Part shown: positions 1 through 13,200 of the stretch, in pieces
How positions within the stretch are numbered: the stretch's first letter is position 1
How the letters are laid out: each line of letters begins with the position of its first letter
Origin: Benincasa hispida
Lineage: Eukaryota > Streptophyta > Magnoliopsida > Cucurbitales > Cucurbitaceae
Length of the DNA stretch: 64,000 nucleotides
Assembly (NCBI RefSeq): GCF_009727055.1
Contig: NC_052359.1
Span: 12,610,687-12,674,686 of the forward strand
Direction: 5' to 3'
Made by a program: the position numbers and the translations under genes
The notes under the pieces: model-generated
Database searches by the model: none
Told to the model about the DNA's origin: nothing
What the model saw: only the letters and a program-made list of their open reading frames with translations

Positions 1-650
1 TTCTTTCCTGAGAACATTGAGATTTTGACCTGGCGGAAACTCCAAGAATTGAAACATATAGGCAAAATTAGGGATTATGTAAAAAAAATTGTGGGATTTA
101 TGTTGGACATACGTGATATATTTGAGAAAGACAAAGTTTTTTGCTTTGTCGAAGGGTTGAAACCCTGGGAAAAAACGAAGCTGTATGAACAGAGAGTACA
201 AGGTCTCTCCTTTACCTACGCGGCAGCAGAATGACTATAAGACCTCGATAGGGACTCTCAAGATGTGAGAAAGCAACCAACTTCCTCAAATCAAGGAAAT
301 AGAAACATTCGTTCAAGTCCTCCCAGGCTTGGGGGAGGAGACAAGAACACAGGTGGAGATCATAAGCCCTACCAGCATAAATTTGGGAACAATTGGCAAA
401 GGTCGCCACAATAGTATAACAACTATAATCATCCACTGTCCTGCTACATATGCAAAGGACCACATAGAGCAAGTGAATGCTCGAATCGAACTGCCTTTAA
501 TGCCTTCCAAGCCACCCTAGCCTCGGGCTTGGAAGACAAGACCAAAAAGGTCGAGCACCGATCAGGCCGAAGAGAATGACAATCCCATAATGGGAGCATT
601 AAAATTTTTTTCTGCTCTCTAGAAGAAGATGGGAAAGATGAAGGAACCAC
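1..650 (+). pseudogene. Ty3/gypsy gag fragment with CCHC knuckle
   Basis: The frame at 25-234 resembles the retrotransposon gag core (helical, with an E-G-L-K-P-W stretch). After a frame break, a zinc knuckle CYICKGPHRASEC is readable at about 449-487, with spacing C-X2-C-X3-H-X4-C, a form common in plant chromoviruses. Gag forms the virus-like particle and the knuckle binds the RNA. At least two frame breaks separate the core from the knuckle, so no full Gag can be made. Confidence 0.75.
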
Positions 651-2480
651 TGCAAAGAGGGCTCATATACGTGGATGCGTGGGTCAACCAGAGATCGGTC
701 AAGAGTATCATGGTTGACTCTGGGCAAACTGCAAATTCATGACTGAAATAGAGTCTCGTCATCTGAACCTACCCTGGGAAAAGACGTTGGAAAAATGAAA
801 GCCATGAACTCCGCAACCTTTCCTATTACAGGGATAGCAAAGAGAACGCCAATAAAGTTAGGGGATTGGAAAGGCCTTGCCGACTTTGTAATTGTTGAGA
901 TGGACGATTTTGACATAGTGTTAGAGATGGAATTCTTACTCGAGCACAAAGTTATATCAATGTTCCTCGCCAAGTGCCTATGATTATCGGGTCTACGCCC
1001 ACCGTAGTTCAATCCAACATCAAACATCTAAATGGGATAAAAACGATTTTAGCCCTTCAACTAAAAAGAGGCCTTGCACATGACGAGCCCACATTCATGG
1101 CCATCCCGATTGAATCAATCAAAACTGTGGAAGAAAAGGTCCCTCAAAACATCATGTGTGTCTTGGAAAAGTATCACGATGTCATGCCATATAGTTTGCT
1201 TAAATCCTTACCTCCATGGAGGGGGATCGACCATGAGATTGAACTGCTACCAAGGGCGAAGCTGGCTGCTAATAATGCATATTGTATGGCTCCACTAGAA
1301 TTGACTAAACTCCGAAAGCAACTAGATGATTGTTGAGCACAAGGTTTATTAGACCAACAAAAGCTCCATATGAGGCCTCAGTGTTGTTTCAAAAGAAGAA
1401 AGACGGAAGCCTTCGGCTATGCATTGACTATCGAGCTTTAAACAAGCTCACTATTCATAATTAGTAGCCTTTACCCATCATCACAGACTTATTTGATGTC
1501 TCCATGGCACCGAACATTTCTCGAAATTAGACCTCTGGATGGGATACTACCAGGTTTGGATTTCCAAAGAAGATGAACTAAAGACGACCTGTGTCACGAG
1601 GTATGAGGCCTTTCAATTTCTCGTGATGCCCTTTAGCCTCACCAACGCCTGACAACTTTCTGTACATTGATGAATCAGGTGTTTTACGAATACCTTGACA
1701 AATTTGTCGTAGTATATCTAAACGACATTGTGGGCTATTGTGCGTCAATGGAAGATTACTAATGCCATTTCCAACTAATCTTAGAAAAGTTGAAGAGGAA
1801 CCAACTATAGGTAAAAAGAAAGAAGTGTTCTTTACCCAAGAACGTATGAACTTCCTTGGCCACGTGATCGAGTGTGGTCGAATTGGCATGGAAGAGGGTA
1901 AAATGGCTGCTTGAGATTGGAAGGTGCCAACATCTGTGATAGAGCTATGTTTCTTCCTCGGACTAGCTAATTACTATAGGTGATTTGTAGAAGGATTTTC
2001 CAGAAAGGCAGGACCTTTGATCGAGTTGTTGAAGAAGGATAACCATTGGAGTTGGACTCCTGAATGTCAAGCTGCCTTCTAGGGCTTGAGGAAAATGATG
2101 ATTGAAGGGTCAATTCGCGAAATTACCGGCGTGATCAAACATTTCGAAGTTGAGACAGATGTTTCTAATTTTGCGTTGGGTGGTGTTCTCCTTCAAGACG
2201 GACACCCCATCGTTTACGAGAGCAGAAAACTGAATGATGCGGAAAGGAGGTATACAATATTTGAAAATAAAATGTTGACAGTATGCCTGGAGACAATATC
2301 TCTTAGGGGCCAGATTCGTGGTCAAAACATACAACAACTCTATTTGCCACTTTTTCAACCAGCCAAAATTGTCGTCAAAGTAGGACGATGACAAGAATGT
2401 TTGGCAAAATTTAATTTCCAGTTTAAGTATAGACCGAGTAAAGGCAACCAAGCGGCGGACCCTCTTATTCGAAAGAGCGA
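651..2480 (+). pseudogene. Ty3/gypsy protease, reverse transcriptase and RNase H, broken
   Basis: A protease motif (V-D-S-G) lies near 711-722. RT homology begins near 1160 and runs to about 2000. The catalytic box at 1715-1726 reads Y-L-N-D instead of the usual Y-x-D-D, so one metal-binding aspartate is lost. RNase H follows at about 2140-2460, with a recognisable stretch from the ETDVSNFALGGVL region to the ENKML region. Stops occur at several places (for example near 1334, 1462 and 2390). RT and RNase H would copy element RNA into DNA; this copy is inactive. Confidence 0.85.
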
Positions 2481-2599
2481 ACATGCGGTCCCGTGCATGT
2501 TTGCGTATCTGAAGGCAAGCACAGTGAGTGGAATGGTGCATGAAACTGTCAAGGCGCACTTGACAAATGACACATCGGCCCAAGCCATTATGCAATTAG

Positions 2600-4008
2600 C
2601 TAGGGAAGAGAAGACACACCTGTTTTGGGTCGAAGACGATTTATTCTATGCCAAGGGTAATTGTCTTTATGTTCCTCGATCCAGTGAGCTACGAAGATGA
2701 CTAATGAAAGAATGTCATGACACGCTGTGAGCAAGACACAATGGTTGGCAGAGGACCTACGTGCTATTAAAACATGGTTATTATTGGTCGAGTCTCTGAG
2801 ACGATGTTATGCAATTTACCAAGACTTGCCTTATCTACTAGTAAGATAAAGTAAAAAAGGGGAAAATTATCGGGTCTGCTGGAACCTTTACCTATGCCCT
2901 TTAGATTATGGGAGAGTGTATCCCTTGATTTTATCATCCATCTACCCAAGGTTAGGGTGTTCGAATTAATCCTTGTTATTATTGATTGGTTCTCAAAATA
3001 TGCCACATTTATCCTAACATCGAAGATGTGTATGACCGTGATAACTACCCAATTTTTCCTTAAGTACATTGTGAGATTATAGGGTGTTCCTGCGAACATC
3101 GTTACTTATCACAGCGGGAGATACGCTGGGACCTTTTGGACGAAATTATTTAAGATTTTGGGATCTACGCTGAATATTTCTTCTAGTTATCGTTATCAAA
3201 CAGGCAGCCAGACTAAACGTTTTTAACAACATGCTCGAAGAATATCTACGTCAAGTTATCGACGCCAGACAAAAGAACTGGGTTCAGTTATTAGATGTTG
3301 CTCAATTCAACTTTAACAGTAAAAAAAGCTCTGTAATTAGGAAGACACTCTTCGTGATAGTATGTGGCAGACAACCACTCATGCCATACCTGGTGGATCA
3401 CCCTTATGCGGGCAAGAGCCCTCAGACGCATAATTTCACCAAAAAGTACAGTTAAACCTCTGAGATAGTATGTGCCTACTTAGAAAAAGTGTCTAGGAGA
3501 ATAAAGAAATGGGCTGATATAAAGCGCATACCCTTTGAGTTCCAAGCTGGGGACAAGGTTCTGATCAAGTTGTGACTAGAAGAATTTTTTTTTTGGGCCA
3601 GAGAGACCAATGCCTTATACAGAAATATGAAGGACCAGTTGAGGTGATTGAGAGAATCGGGAAAACCTCGTATAAGGTTTAGTTACCCTCATGGATGAAG
3701 ATCCATCCTATCGTCCATGTGAGTATATTGAAGCCTTATCACCCTGACCCTGATGACAAGTAGCGTAACATGTTAACGCGTCTACCCGTCACGATGAATA
3801 ATCCAATTGAGAAGGAAGTTGAGTGGATTCTAGACAAACATATATGCTATATTGGAAGACCAAGATGAGAATTGACAAAATTTTGGTGAAGTGAAAAGAC
3901 CTTCCCCACGAAGAAATCAGTTGGGAGCGCGTGGAAGCCCTGATGAATGCTGCTCCAACGATTATTGAGTTCGAGGAGAGTTGGTTGACAGGGACGTCAA
4001 CCAATTAA
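2600..4008 (+). pseudogene. Ty3/gypsy integrase with C-terminal chromodomain, broken
   Basis: The zinc-binding N-terminus is degraded at about 2700-2850. The catalytic core starts near 2890 with a V-S-L-D-F-I block and continues past an H-S-G-R-Y-A-G block near 3109, where the family normally has an aspartate. A C-terminal chromodomain is readable at about 3830-3965, including EISWERVEAL. Chromodomains steer integration to heterochromatin. In-frame stops (near 3080, 3454, 3573 and 3895) show it is dead. Confidence 0.8.
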
Positions 4009-4350
4009 GTGGGGGAGAATGTCACAATTATGCTTGTCCAGGGCCTGCTGCCCATGATCGGGTATGCTATAAAGCCGCCGTTGTTGCTTATTTCTTTCTA
4101 GCTTACTACAATCTTTCTTCTCTCAACTCATACTTTCAAATACTTGTGAAAACTTTTTCCTCTAAACCCGTTTTCTAAAATCGTTTTCTTCAAAACGAGG
4201 GTAAAGGTTGCGAGAGGCATCCAGTGCGCCATCGACGATCCAAATTCGAATTGGCTGACTTGTTCATGAATGAGAACAAGTGCCACACGATCGTTAAGTG
4301 AAGCTTTTGAAAGTGCGATTATGACACTGAGCACTCCAATCAAGCAACAA
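4009..4350 (+). repeat. Polypurine tract and 3' LTR of the Ty3/gypsy relic
   Basis: The purine run AGTGGGGGAGAA lies immediately before TGTCAC at 4020, the classical junction of polypurine tract and LTR. A TATA-like CTATAAAG is at about 4068. The right end is estimated at 4349 (ends in ACA) and is uncertain because the partner LTR is outside the window. Confidence 0.65.
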
Positions 4351-4465
4351 TCAAAGAAAAACCATAAAGCTTTTTACTAAAAAAGGAAAAGAAAAAGATA
4401 TTTTAGATAGTAAGAAATAGAAAGAGAGTAAAAGGGTATTGAAGGATAGATAGAGAAAAAAGAGA

Positions 4466-4945
4466 AAATTACTTTTCAGTTCTTAAATTTTGAAGAATAT
4501 GTGTGTTTGGTCTTTGAGTTTTCAAAACATACCTTTTTAGTTCCCAAGTTTTTTAGAATAGGTTCATTTGGTTCCTAAGTTTTCAAAATATACCTTTCTA
4601 GTTTCTGGATTTTTAAAAATAGGTTTAAAAAGTCCCTATATTAATTTTTTTGTTATTATTTTAAATTAAAATTTATTTTTTTAAAGATTACCTATTCTCT
4701 CTAAAATTATTTTTTAAACATATTTTTGTTATTAAAAAGTTAATATAATTAAATAAAGTGAAAAAAAAATTATTTTAGAGACCTTTTAAACCTATTTGGG
4801 ACTAAAAAGGTGCATTTTAAAAATTGAATGACTAAATACACCTATTCTAAAAAGTCAAGGACTAAAAATATATGTTTTGAAACTTGAGGACCAAATGCAC
4901 ATATTCTTTAAAACTCATGACTAAAAAAAAGTAATTTATCTAAAA
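4466..4945. mobile_element. MITE-like element with about 200-bp inverted arms
   Basis: The left arm (4467 to about 4660) and the reverse complement of the right arm (about 4750-4945) match closely. Both carry the repeated phrase 'ttggtcct.aagtttt' and an AATAGG block. There is no coding capacity. The long imperfect fold-back is typical of non-autonomous DNA elements in plants. The outer ends are near AATTACTTTT / AAAAGTAATTT. Confidence 0.65.
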
Positions 4946-5371
4946 AAGAAGAAAAATAAGAAAGGCAAGGTGATAAAGTGTAGATAAATGATTTATGTCC
5001 ACCTACATGATAAATAAAACTTTGAACTTTTAGTTAAAAAGTTGAAAATATTAATACAACTTTGGAAAGTTATTTTCGATATTAATAACCCTTTAATTAG
5101 ATATTAACTTTACTTTTTATTTTATTATTTTTTTTTGATCTTGTTAAGTCTAAGGAATTTTAATTATTCACTTTTCAATTTATGAAAAAAAATTGAGAAA
5201 ATTTAATCACATCAATTTTCTTTTCTATATTTCTTGTCCATTTACATCGTTTTGTTATTTGTTTTCTTTTTTCATTATGTATTTTTTAGTACAACAATTA
5301 TGAGATAATTATTGGACTTTCAATCTCAAGAAAGGGAGTGATGCCAATACTTAAGCTAGGTTGGAAAAAAA
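4946..5371. other. AT-rich spacer, nothing recognised
   Basis: Low-complexity AT-rich sequence with no credible reading frame, RNA gene or repeat ends that I could identify. Confidence 0.6.
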
Positions 5372-5374
5372 TAA

Positions 5375-5862
5375 GGGTGTGTTTGGATTAACTAAGCTCC
5401 GTTTAGTAACCATTTTATTTTTTGTTTTCGTTTTTGAAAATTAAGCATATAGATACTACTTCTACTTCCAAATTTCTTCTTTTGTTATCTATTTTTTAAC
5501 CAATGGTTTAAAAAACCAAGCCAAATTTTGGAACTAAAAAAAAAGTAGCTTTCAAAAAGTTATTTTTTGTTTTTGAAACTTGACTAAGAATTCAACCATT
5601 ATACTTAAAAATATGCAAATCATTGTAAGAAATGTGTATGAAATAAGCTTAAATTTCAGAAACAAAAACCAAGAACTAAATGATTACTAAAGGGGATTTA
5701 AGTATTTAATTTAGAAAATAAGTCATTTTATAAAAAATTGAAGTACTTGACAACCACTCAAAATATTTTTGAAGTGTATTTTAACCAGATTTTATTAACC
5801 GAGTTTAAATAAAAATGATTTTTTGAAAATATTTTTTACTCTAGGCAATCCAAATGGGCCCT
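5375..5862. mobile_element. PIF/Harbinger-like MITE (family 1), interrupted
   Basis: The outer ends are GGGTGTGTTTGGATTAAC and a matching CAATCCAAATGGGCCC, flanked by TAA on both sides. A three-base TWA target duplication and short inverted ends suggest a PIF/Harbinger-type MITE. Other copies lie at 6584-6729, 14748-14946 and 37422-37621. This copy is split by a second MITE (5397-5695), so it is the older of the two. Confidence 0.75.
5397..5695. mobile_element. MITE family 2 nested inside MITE family 1
   Basis: The inverted ends CTCCGTTTAGTAACCATT and (reverse complement) TCCCCTTTAGTAATCATT bound about 300 bp of non-coding AT-rich DNA. It sits inside the family-1 MITE, whose sequence resumes at about 5696. 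A related copy lies at 37186-37696 and a partial copy at about 36893. The superfamily is not certain. Confidence 0.65.
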
Positions 5863-6344
5863 TAAGTATACCTGAAGTAGTCGATGTTATATTTCAATTT
5901 CAATTTAATATTGTTATTAATATGGCCCATGTGCAGTATCTACCATTTTATCTTTTTAGGCCTATTATTTTATTATGCCAATTAAGTAAAAGACAATTTC
6001 TAAATTAAGTAACAAATACTTCCCTAATTAAACACCATATGTGTCTATATAAAGATAAAAACTCTAGCGATTGATCCTCTCCTCATTATGTAATTATTTT
6101 CTACTCATCAATAAATCTAATTAAGTTTTAAAGGGAGAGAAACACAATCCATTGGGAGACCATTACCATGGATCAAACTATGTTATTATAACTAATGTTA
6201 TTGTGAAAATCATATAGTTAAAAGATTTTGGCATTTATTGTTTTAAATAATATTAGGGTTTTATTGTATAATCACGAAGTTAAAACTTGTAATCGACCAT
6301 ATATTTTTCGAAAGACAAAACAAAATTGAAAACCCTACTAATAT
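5863..6344. other. AT-rich spacer, nothing recognised
   Basis: No credible gene. A short reading frame at 5823-6008 overlaps the MITE end and has no recognisable domain. Confidence 0.55.
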
Positions 6345-6533
6345 GAGAGTGATTAAGAAATTGTTAAAATCATTTTTGTCATTTTCTAAATCACTCCAAA
6401 ATTGATTTCAATAGTATAAAAATTGTGTTTAAAAGTGCAAAATTAAACATTAAATTTATTTTGAGTGATTAAAAATTTGGTTGGGAGTAATTTTAAAACA
6501 AAAATGATTTTAACAATTTAAAAAAACACTCCA
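6345..6533. mobile_element. Small fold-back MITE
   Basis: About 50-bp imperfect inverted arms share the core AATTGTTAAAATCATTTTTG, once forward near 6362 and once reversed near 6505. The ends are GAGTGATT and a CACTCC block. There is no coding capacity. Confidence 0.6.
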
Positions 6534-6583
6534 AAATATGCATTTAGTGATATAATAAAAAGAAATCAATTTCATGAATCTAA

Positions 6584-6729
6584 GGATGTATTTGGAGTAC
6601 ATTTTCAAGAGTTTAATTTAAAAATTAAACCATTTTGGAAGAAATTTAGATGTTTGACAACCACTTAAAAATAGCTATTCAAGTGTATTTTAATCAGTTT
6701 TTATCAAAATATTTAATCTAAACGGACCC
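6584..6729. mobile_element. PIF/Harbinger-like MITE (family 1), short copy
   Basis: The ends GGATGTATTTGG and CTAAACGGACCC are flanked by TAA at 6581-6583 and 6730-6732. The internal sequence matches the copies at 5375 and 14748 (the 'ttaaaccatttt' and 'caaccacttaaaatagc' blocks). Confidence 0.75.
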
Positions 6730-6732
6730 TAA

Positions 6733-7233
6733 ATCTTTTTAGGTGGTAAGTTTAAGGTTAGTTTTCCATTTTGTAGTAAGGCATTATCACTTGACCAAAG
6801 GATCCAAGAAATATAATAAAATAAAATAAAAAATTAAAAAAACGCAACCAAAAGATAAATTCGATTTCTCACAACGAACTCATCAAATAAAGAAAAAAAT
6901 ATATAAAGAAAATATAAATTTCATTTGCAGGGTTACCATATTAATTACATGATGAGAACCAATCATAGTAAGAAGAAAGAAACCAACGGTAGAATAATGT
7001 TAAAAAATTTTAAAAATAAATAATTAAATAAATGATTTTTTATTATTAAAAAATTTAATTTCGAAGTGACATCCAGAGCATATACAATACAAGACGAGTC
7101 TGGTTAATTGGTTTCTTCCTCCATTGTTTCATATTCATTTTCATTTCTAACAGATGCCTTCATCTCCATTCTATTTCTATCTTTGATTTCCATTTTTGTG
7201 CTTTTTTTTTTTTTTTTTTTGCTTTACCTGATT
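6733..7233 (+). promoter_or_regulatory. Promoter and 5' UTR region of the Rab3GAP homolog
   Basis: This is AT-rich upstream sequence with a pyrimidine-rich leader and a run of about 20 T at 7202-7220 just before the chosen start codon. I see no convincing TATA box. An upstream in-frame ATG at 7108 would add a hydrophobic low-complexity stretch encoded by the T-run, so I treat it as leader sequence. Confidence 0.4.
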
Positions 7234-10200
7234 ATGGAGGCGCCCTCCTTTGTTTCTAAAGCGAGGACTGCCTTTCATTCCGCGGCTGCTAAAGCGGAGC
7301 GAGTTTTCTTCGACTTTAAATCCGATCCAGCAGGTTTGCACAATCTCATCCATTCTCTAAATTTGCTCCCCCTTTTTTTGTTGGATTCTTCATTTCGTTT
7401 TTACCCTTTTCCCCCCTATGATTCTCGGTCTCTGAATCGCTGAAGATTTTGATAAACGAGTGCCTAAGGATCTGGTGAAACCATCCGACGACAAGACTTC
7501 TAAGAACGAAGATGAGATAAGGGTATGATTCTGTTTTGTTTTTCTTTGTTGACCCAGTCCCTTTTGATTGACTTATGTGCTTTTAATGCTCTTTGTTTTG
7601 ATGTTCATTGAAATTCCATAATCGAAGCTGCTCATTTTTCCTTTTCGCCATTAATTCAGGAAATTATGTTGTAGTTTTTCTGTTTAGATTTCTTTAGAAG
7701 AAAGTAAGATAGGAGAGGAAAAATGTTTTCAACGTTCTTTTATTTGAAAAGGGTCAACTTCATTAGCTGAAGTGGAGATCAGGTTGACCGGCTATTTTGC
7801 CTTTTGTTGTACCTTATCACCATTTCATACTTATCTTGTAAAACAAATGGAGCGCAGGCCTTTTATTGAATTTGGAAATGTTTATTTCTACTATCTATGG
7901 TCATTCATAATCTGCATTTACTCTGGATAAAGTTTCAAAAAGAATTTCAGTGTTTATATATCTTCGGTATAAGACAATTTCTAAAGCGGATGTTATAATA
8001 TAATTGCATTGTTTTCATGCAATGTGGGATGTTTCAGAGTCACAGTGAGCCAAAGCACTCGAGGTGGAGACCGTCGAACATAGGGACAAAACAGGACTGG
8101 CAAGATAAATTCAAAAACATACGAATAGGAAAGAAAGCTGCCGAGGAGACTGAAAAAGTTGAAAATCCAACCATGGCTGTACCATTTTATGATGAGAATT
8201 TGTACCTACTGAACATGAAAAATGATATTGAAGCAAAGGTATTAAACATTCATAAATATATAGTGTTTTCTGATGTATTTTGTCTTAATCTGTATAATCT
8301 CTATTAAGTTACCTAACATGGTGCGTAAGTGGATCCAACTTCCAAGCTGTGATATCATATGTAACTAATTCTTTTATTAGAGAGAGAAAAAAGGTTTTAC
8401 AGACATTAGCAATTAGGAAAGGAGTAACCTTAATGTGATTAGGTAAACTTGAAGAAAACCCCATAACATTTGCAAGTCAACAGGTGTCATTGACCATTAT
8501 AGGCAATACATAGAGGTGATGACTCTGGAATTAATCATAATCTTTATAATATAATTAAGAACTGTCTTGTTAAATGAATTTTTTTTCTTATACTAACTTG
8601 TCTCATATTTATTTAGAATGCAGAAATAGTTCCATCAGTTGAAAGTTTTTTGGCTATTGACAAAGCTAGTATTCCTCCCCTTTCAGTTATAAAGCAGTTG
8701 GCCATAGCTGTTGAGTGAGCTTCTTTTCTTTCACATTTTCGATATTTTGCTTTGCATTCTTTTGTTTTTCTTAGATTTCTTGGTGGATCTTGTATTCACA
8801 CAGTTATTTTCAAGGATAAAGAACTCCCTGGTACTTGGTTCTTAAGTGTTGACTTTGTTCTCCTATAAACTATTTGACAAGATGAGCTTGCAATGCGAGT
8901 TGTTTCTGATACCTCAATATCCATACTTTTGACCTAGGGCTGGAAAGAAATCCAAGTCAATGAAGAGTTTGGTTGCTTCATCAGGAGATTCTTCACCAAG
9001 AGAGAAATCTGGGTTGAGTCTATCTTCTGTTAGGGCATTAATGCTTCGTGAAAAGGAGGAAAAGAGTTCAACTGCATTTCGTCATGATGAGAGAATTCAA
9101 TCTTTGATTTGTTCACTCTTTGATGCAGGTACATGAACATTCCAGGTGATTCATTATGGATTTACTTGAGGAACAATGATATATTCTAGTAATTTCTTGC
9201 ATATTATCCTGCAACGATCTTTCATTTCCGTTGTAATATCTGCAAGATGTGCGCAGAGGGAGATTTTCTCAAAAGGAGCTTTGGCACTGCTTCAGAGGGC
9301 ACAATTGTGACATCCTTGCCTAAAGATATTCATGGTGCTCCTCCAGATAGCCTTCTTGTTAAGATATCTGAAGTTATAGGAAGCTTTAGATCTGTACGGA
9401 AAATGGCACTTTTTTGGTGCAGAATTGTTGATGAAGTGAGTTCACAATGTAGAACTTGACTATGCTATCTAAGGAATGGTTACAAATCATGAAAATAATC
9501 CTTTTGTACTCAAAGCTTATTGTTCAAAATTTTGTAGATATCTTGTTTTAGAGGAAGAATTTGCATTCATAAAGTCTTCAGTTTAATTTGCATTTACACA
9601 TACTTTTTCATGTCCAAGGACACTTTGTTCATGCTTACCTGATAGCTCAACCCTTTTTATGTCTGTAACTAATGAAGTTTGTTTGGAATCATTTTATTAT
9701 GCAGATGAGAAGATTCTGGTCAGAAGAACAATATCTACCTGACATTCCAATAGATGAAATTCCAGATTTAAATTCATGTCTTCTATATCAGCGATTCCAG
9801 GTTATAAATTGTTGTGTCTCTCGCAAAAGACGTCATGAGATAGCAACTGACTCGTTAGATGCTGCACTACGGGAAGCAAGTTCAAATGCTGAATCAAGAA
9901 CATCCGAAATAACTATTCCTGGAAACACTCTCTTGTATGCGAGACTCAATAATGGGGAACTTGCACTTCGACTAGGTGCTGATTGCCCATTTGGTAACCA
10001 TAAAATGTTGGAAACTGGTGAAGCAGTTTACTCTCCTGTTACACAGGTTAGGCTAATAATATTGGATCTTTTCTTCAGTGTTGAAGAATGCAAAGGCTTA
10101 ATCAAACCTATTTTTGGTGGACAGGAAGGACCGCTGCTAACAGAAGACGTCATTAAAGAAACAGAGGAGTTTGTCCTTCGAACTGGAAGGTATATTATTG

Positions 10201-13200
10201 CACCATTTTTTAGTCTTATCAGTATATCATTCGGTATTTCTGCCTGACAACTGCAAAATCTCCAATGCTCAGTGTGGGTGCTGGATGTTCTCAACTTCTT
10301 TCAGACATGCAAGCTTTCAAGGTCACTTTCTACTGTCAATATCTGTCGTCCACCATATTGATAGACTGTGTACTTAAGTTGATACGTGTTGGTAGACTAA
10401 CTTTGCAGTTACTATTAATCTAGGCTGCCAATCCTGGGTGTATCTTGGAAGATTTTGTAAGATGGCACTCCCCTCCTGATTGGACAGAACCTGAACCGAG
10501 TAATGATAGTATAGATTCTCCTGTTGGTAGTGATTCAAGAGGTCAACTTAGTAGCCGAATGCAAAAAGAAGGTGTAGAACTCTATCTGATATTCACTACG
10601 ACTTAATTTTGTCACATTATGGATGATATTTCTCATAAATTGGATTTTTAATATTGGACTTAGTTTGAGGGACTGTCCTGCTATTTAATTTATTATTATT
10701 ATTTTTGAATTGGAGCGACAGAAGCTATTAATTTTTTTTTAGCTTGCTTTGGCTATAGTTGTATGAATTAGGAACATTCACTGGGGGATGAATGTCAGTG
10801 GGTATAATAGCCTTGTTATCCAGACTTAGAAATTATGACATACACGCTAAGTTTTATGACTTCTATTCCTGCCAGGTAATTTGTGGCGTGAACTGTGGGA
10901 AACATCAAAACCGGTGCCTGCTGTTAAACAGGCACCACTCTTTGATGAGGATTTGGTTGTGTAAGTTGAAGGAATAAAAAATTGGTTACTGTTTATTTAC
11001 TCTATATTTGACAGATATGGATCTTGAAACTGTGGCACTAAACTCTGGTATTGCAGGGAAGGGATTCTGAATGATTTAGAGGACTTGCCACCTTCTGAGC
11101 TGTTTGAGCCGCTGTTCATTTCTTTAGTAAGTTGATAATTACCACACTTCTTCCTATTGTCTTAAACTACTTCCTGGGAAATGTGCATGAATTTATCTGT
11201 CATCTTGAAAAGTTATAATTCTAGGCAGATTGGATCTCAAGAATGAAGCTTATCATTTTCGCACAATGTTATTCCTGCAAAGTAATAAATCAACTTCATC
11301 ACTATTTTTGTATAGTTAAGATTCAAGAACGAACTGTGTGGGTGCTTGTCCCTGGTCATGTAGAGTGATGTTTTTGATGGATACAACTGTCATGTTGGCT
11401 TTTGTTAGTGTTAGGAATTGATGCGATAGGAACCACAAAATTGAAATAGAATATGTTCTGAAAACATGAAGAAGAAAATACTTCAGTAAAATATCTCAAG
11501 TAGTTTTCAACAACTTGAACACCTCCCTCCTGACTCTTGAGGGAGCTCCAACCAACACAATCATACAATTATTTGTCTTTCACTGTCTTGTACTCTATAA
11601 CACCTCCTTTCTAGCTAACTAAATAAAAAGGAAAGAGAGAAGAAAATTTGTAACTCAGTAGCTGTGATGAATGACAAACTCACTTGAACACAATCATATC
11701 ATGATGCTCTGTAAACTCTTTAGCAATCAATGTATATTTGCAGATTATATTTATTTTTGTAAATTTGTTATATTATTACTATTAAGAAATGTAGGGAAGT
11801 TCCTCAAGCATGCGATTCTTTAATCTCTTTTTTTCCTTTTTTTTTGGTGTTCCCTCGTCTTCTTTCATTTTTAAAGCTTGGTTTCTTATTAAAAAATCTC
11901 TCTTTTCATAGTTTCCTTGCATACATTCTGACATGCACTGTGATGAGTGTTAGTTCCTGAATGTAATACTCACTATTTGAAGAGAAAGATAGAATAGGAA
12001 TTTATGAAAATTTAAAAGGGCAAATGATAGGACTGTCAGTTTAAACATATGTCCTTGTTAGATTGATGTTTCATATCTATAGTCCAAATCATACCCATAT
12101 ACGAAACTTTATTTTGCAAACACTTTGACCCGGATAGGTATAATAAGGAAAAGAATGCAATTGTCTAGTCAAATATATGTCATAATTAGACTATGATTTT
12201 TCATATGTATGGTCTAGATTACACAAAAATATGAAAGGATATACTTTTTCATCGTATCACTACTCAATCTTAATAGTTGTAACAGGGCAAAGGACATGAC
12301 TCTTTGTTCAAACATATCTTTACTGTTAGAATGTGGTATTTTATATCTGTGGTCTAGATCACATCCGTACATAAAAATAATACACCACTTCACATGTAAC
12401 TACCTCGACCCGAATAGTTGTAACAAGGAGTTAAATAGGAATTATTAAAAAATGTAGGACAAAATGGAGATACAAAGATTCTCTCTTATAGCCCCTTTTA
12501 TATATAGTATAGATTATTGACTGATATGGATAAATCTTTATTATTATTATTAATTTTTTAAAATATATATGAAAAAAGGAAAAAGAAAAACTTTCTTTCA
12601 ATTGAAGGTGTCTGTATAATTGTAACGAGAGTTTTCCATATGTATTGTGAAGATAACGAATGTTCCAAATTTGTCAGTCATCAATTATCACTTCGATACC
12701 ACGAGTCTCTATGCTAACATAATCTTCTGCTCTATGTGCAGCTTGGTTTAGGATTCATAATGGCTGAGGAAAAGTTGGGTAAAAATAATAATTTGTCAAA
12801 GCTGTTCTATGACTGCAAGGGCTATGTTGTAGCAACTTGTCAAGGCAGCTCTTGGAGCAACAAAGTTGATGACATCTGTCAGGTTCGCTCCGTTGAGACT
12901 TCAATTTATATTTCTATGAAATTATTTTGGTAACAGAACTATCTCTCGTTTCTTACAAAGTTGCACTAATGGAATGGACGTGCTTTTCTTGCATTTGACG
13001 TGCAGCAAACTAATAGGCGAAGAAAAAAAAGAAAGAAAACTTATCATTTTACATCCATGTATCTGTTCATCTGAGATAGTCCTATTTCTTCTGGTTTAAA
13101 ACTACAACTTTTTGCTGTTTTCATAATCGTATGGACGACAAATCATTTTAATGCTTTGGGATTGTGGCATCGTATGCAGTATTCAAGTGCTTATGAATTA

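Larger units (their letters stand above)
1..4350 (+). mobile_element. Ty3/gypsy chromovirus relic, 5' truncated by window edge
   Basis: The stretch reads in order gag, aspartic protease, reverse transcriptase, RNase H, integrase, chromodomain, purine tract and 3' LTR, which is the Ty3/gypsy order. A chromodomain behind integrase places it among chromoviruses. Every module has stops or frameshifts, so it cannot move by itself. The 5' LTR and start of gag lie before base 1, so target-site duplication and LTR divergence cannot be judged here. Confidence 0.9.

Noticed and set aside
7108..7443. 111-codon frame covering exon 1 with an upstream ATG and a downstream intron part
   Set aside because: It reads through a T-run before and a GT donor at 7334 after. 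Splicing at 7334/7446 gives a continuous family-like protein, so the frame as such is not the gene. The ATG at 7108 is kept only as an alternative start.
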